A stretch of DNA of 40,292 nt, from the NCBI RefSeq assembly GCF_000003605.2, contig NW_003158233.1, positions 151,795 through 192,086 on the forward strand. The letters run 5' to 3'. Below are positions 39,287 to 40,292 of this stretch, one piece after another. The stretch is from Saccoglossus kowalevskii. Taxonomy: Eukaryota > Hemichordata > Enteropneusta > Harrimaniidae. The number at the start of each line of letters is the position of its first letter. Within the stretch, counting starts at the first letter, position 1. The notes under the pieces are model-generated. The model made no database searches. It worked only from the letters and a program-made list of their open reading frames with translations, and had not been told where the DNA came from. Both the position numbers and the translations under genes were made by a program.

Positions 39287-40292
39287 TAGTGACTTGATGA
39301 CATCCTAAGATTCTGAAAACTCATAGACTTGATGACACCCTAAGATGCTGAAAACACATAGGCTTGATGACACCCTAAGATGCTGAAAACTCATAGACTT
39401 GATGACACCCCAAGATGCTGAAAACTAATAAGCTTGATGACACCCTAAGATGCTGAAAACTAATAAGCTTGATGACACCCTAAGATGCTGAAAACTCATA
39501 GACTTGATGACACACTAAGATGCTGAAAACTAATAAGCTTGATGACACACTAAGATGCTGAAAACTAATAAACTTGATGACACCCTAAGATGCTGAAAAC
39601 TCATAGACTTGATGACACCCCAAGATGCTGAAAACTAATAAGCTTGATGACACCCTAAGATGCTGAAAACTAATAAGCTTGATGACACCCTAAGATGCTG
39701 AAAACTCATAGACTTGATGACACACTAAGATGCTGAAAACTAATAAGCTTGATGACACACTAAGATGCTGAAAACTAATAAGCTTGATGACACCCTAAGA
39801 TGCTGAAAACTAATAAACTTGATGACACCCCAAGATGCTGAAAACTAATAAGCTTGATGACACACTAAGATGCTGAAAACTCATAGACTTGATGACACCC
39901 TAAGATGCTGAAAACTCATAGACTTGATAACACCCCAAGATGCTGAAAACTAATAAGCTTGATGACACCCTAAGATGCTGAAAACTAATAAGCTTGATGA
40001 CACCCTAAGATGCTGAAAACTCATAGACTTGATGACACACTAAGATGCTGAAAACTAATAAGCTTGATGACACACTAAGATGCTGAAAACTAATAAACTT
40101 GATGACACCCTAAGATGCTGAAAACTCATATTGACTTGATGACACCCCGAGATGCTGAAAACTAATAAGCTTGATGACACCCCAAGATGCTGAAAACTAA
40201 TAAACTTGATGACACCCTAAGATGCTGAAAACACATAGACTTGATGACACCCTAAGATGCTGAAACTCATAGACTTGATGACACACTAAGAT
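39287..40292. repeat. 35-bp satellite with 6-unit higher-order period, runs off window
   Basis: The unit is ACTTGATGACACCCTAAGAT-GCTGAAAACTCATAG, with variants CACCCC, CACACT and CTAATAA(G/A). About 28 complete units plus one cut by the window end. The order of variants at 39397-39606 repeats at 39607-39816 and again from 39922, with only single-base exceptions, giving a ~210-bp higher-order repeat. Confidence 0.95.

Overview
This window is animal (bilaterian) nuclear DNA: AT-rich, intron-rich and crowded with short palindromic repeats and minisatellites. There are no bacterial-style operons, and long open frames are rare. The only gene I recognise with certainty is on the minus strand: the middle of an NMDA-type glutamate receptor GluN1 gene (grin1/Nmdar1). 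Ten exons can be placed with canonical GT/AG junctions and unbroken reading phase (1,589 nt, about 529 codons). In transcription order they are 29380-29192, 26407-26307, 8620-8499, 7828-7654, 6626-6383, 5430-5307, 4036-3903, 2350-2186, 491-260 and 103-1. They encode most of the amino-terminal domain, the S1 half of the glycine-binding domain, M1, the re-entrant M2 pore loop and the M3 gate (SYTANLAAF). The gene continues past position 1 (S2, M4, C-terminus). Its first exons were not found and probably lie beyond 40292, although one doubtful 41-nt exon is noted at 31252-31292. The species cannot be fixed. The receptor resembles invertebrate GluN1 (for example WIVTQQAL near the fly WIVTEQAL), and the repeat style suits a marine invertebrate.

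Layout. 1-8.6 kb holds eight compact exons whose introns carry minisatellites. A 25-copy, 40-bp array has units carrying a near-perfect CTCF-type core, and a dimeric ~79-bp array fills almost a whole intron. 8.6-26.3 kb is one giant intron. It contains a 47-bp array, a 119-bp array enclosed by two inverted copies of an AGCTCCGCT-ended element, a 97-bp array with an assembly gap, and many miniature inverted-repeat elements. 26.3-29.4 kb contains two receptor exons. The intron between them has a CCAAT/YY1-like promoter-like patch, a short minus-strand ORF beginning MAACRIC, and the longest ORF of the window (151 aa, plus strand); these two ORFs overlap antisense, so at most one is likely real. 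29.4-40.3 kb holds more MITEs, RFX X-box palindromes, a possible plus-strand first exon beside an ETS site (35.4 kb), an unexplained 57-codon ORF (38.5 kb) and a 35-bp satellite with a 6-unit higher-order period running off the window edge.

Three palindromic MITE families share the same terminus (TACTGTAAAAT), which suggests a common transposase. A separate GC-rich-ended set shares TTAAAGTG...CTGCGCATG-type ends. The most noteworthy signals are the array of like-oriented CTCF-type motifs inside the receptor gene, the inverted element pair around a minisatellite, and the nested promoter-like patch.
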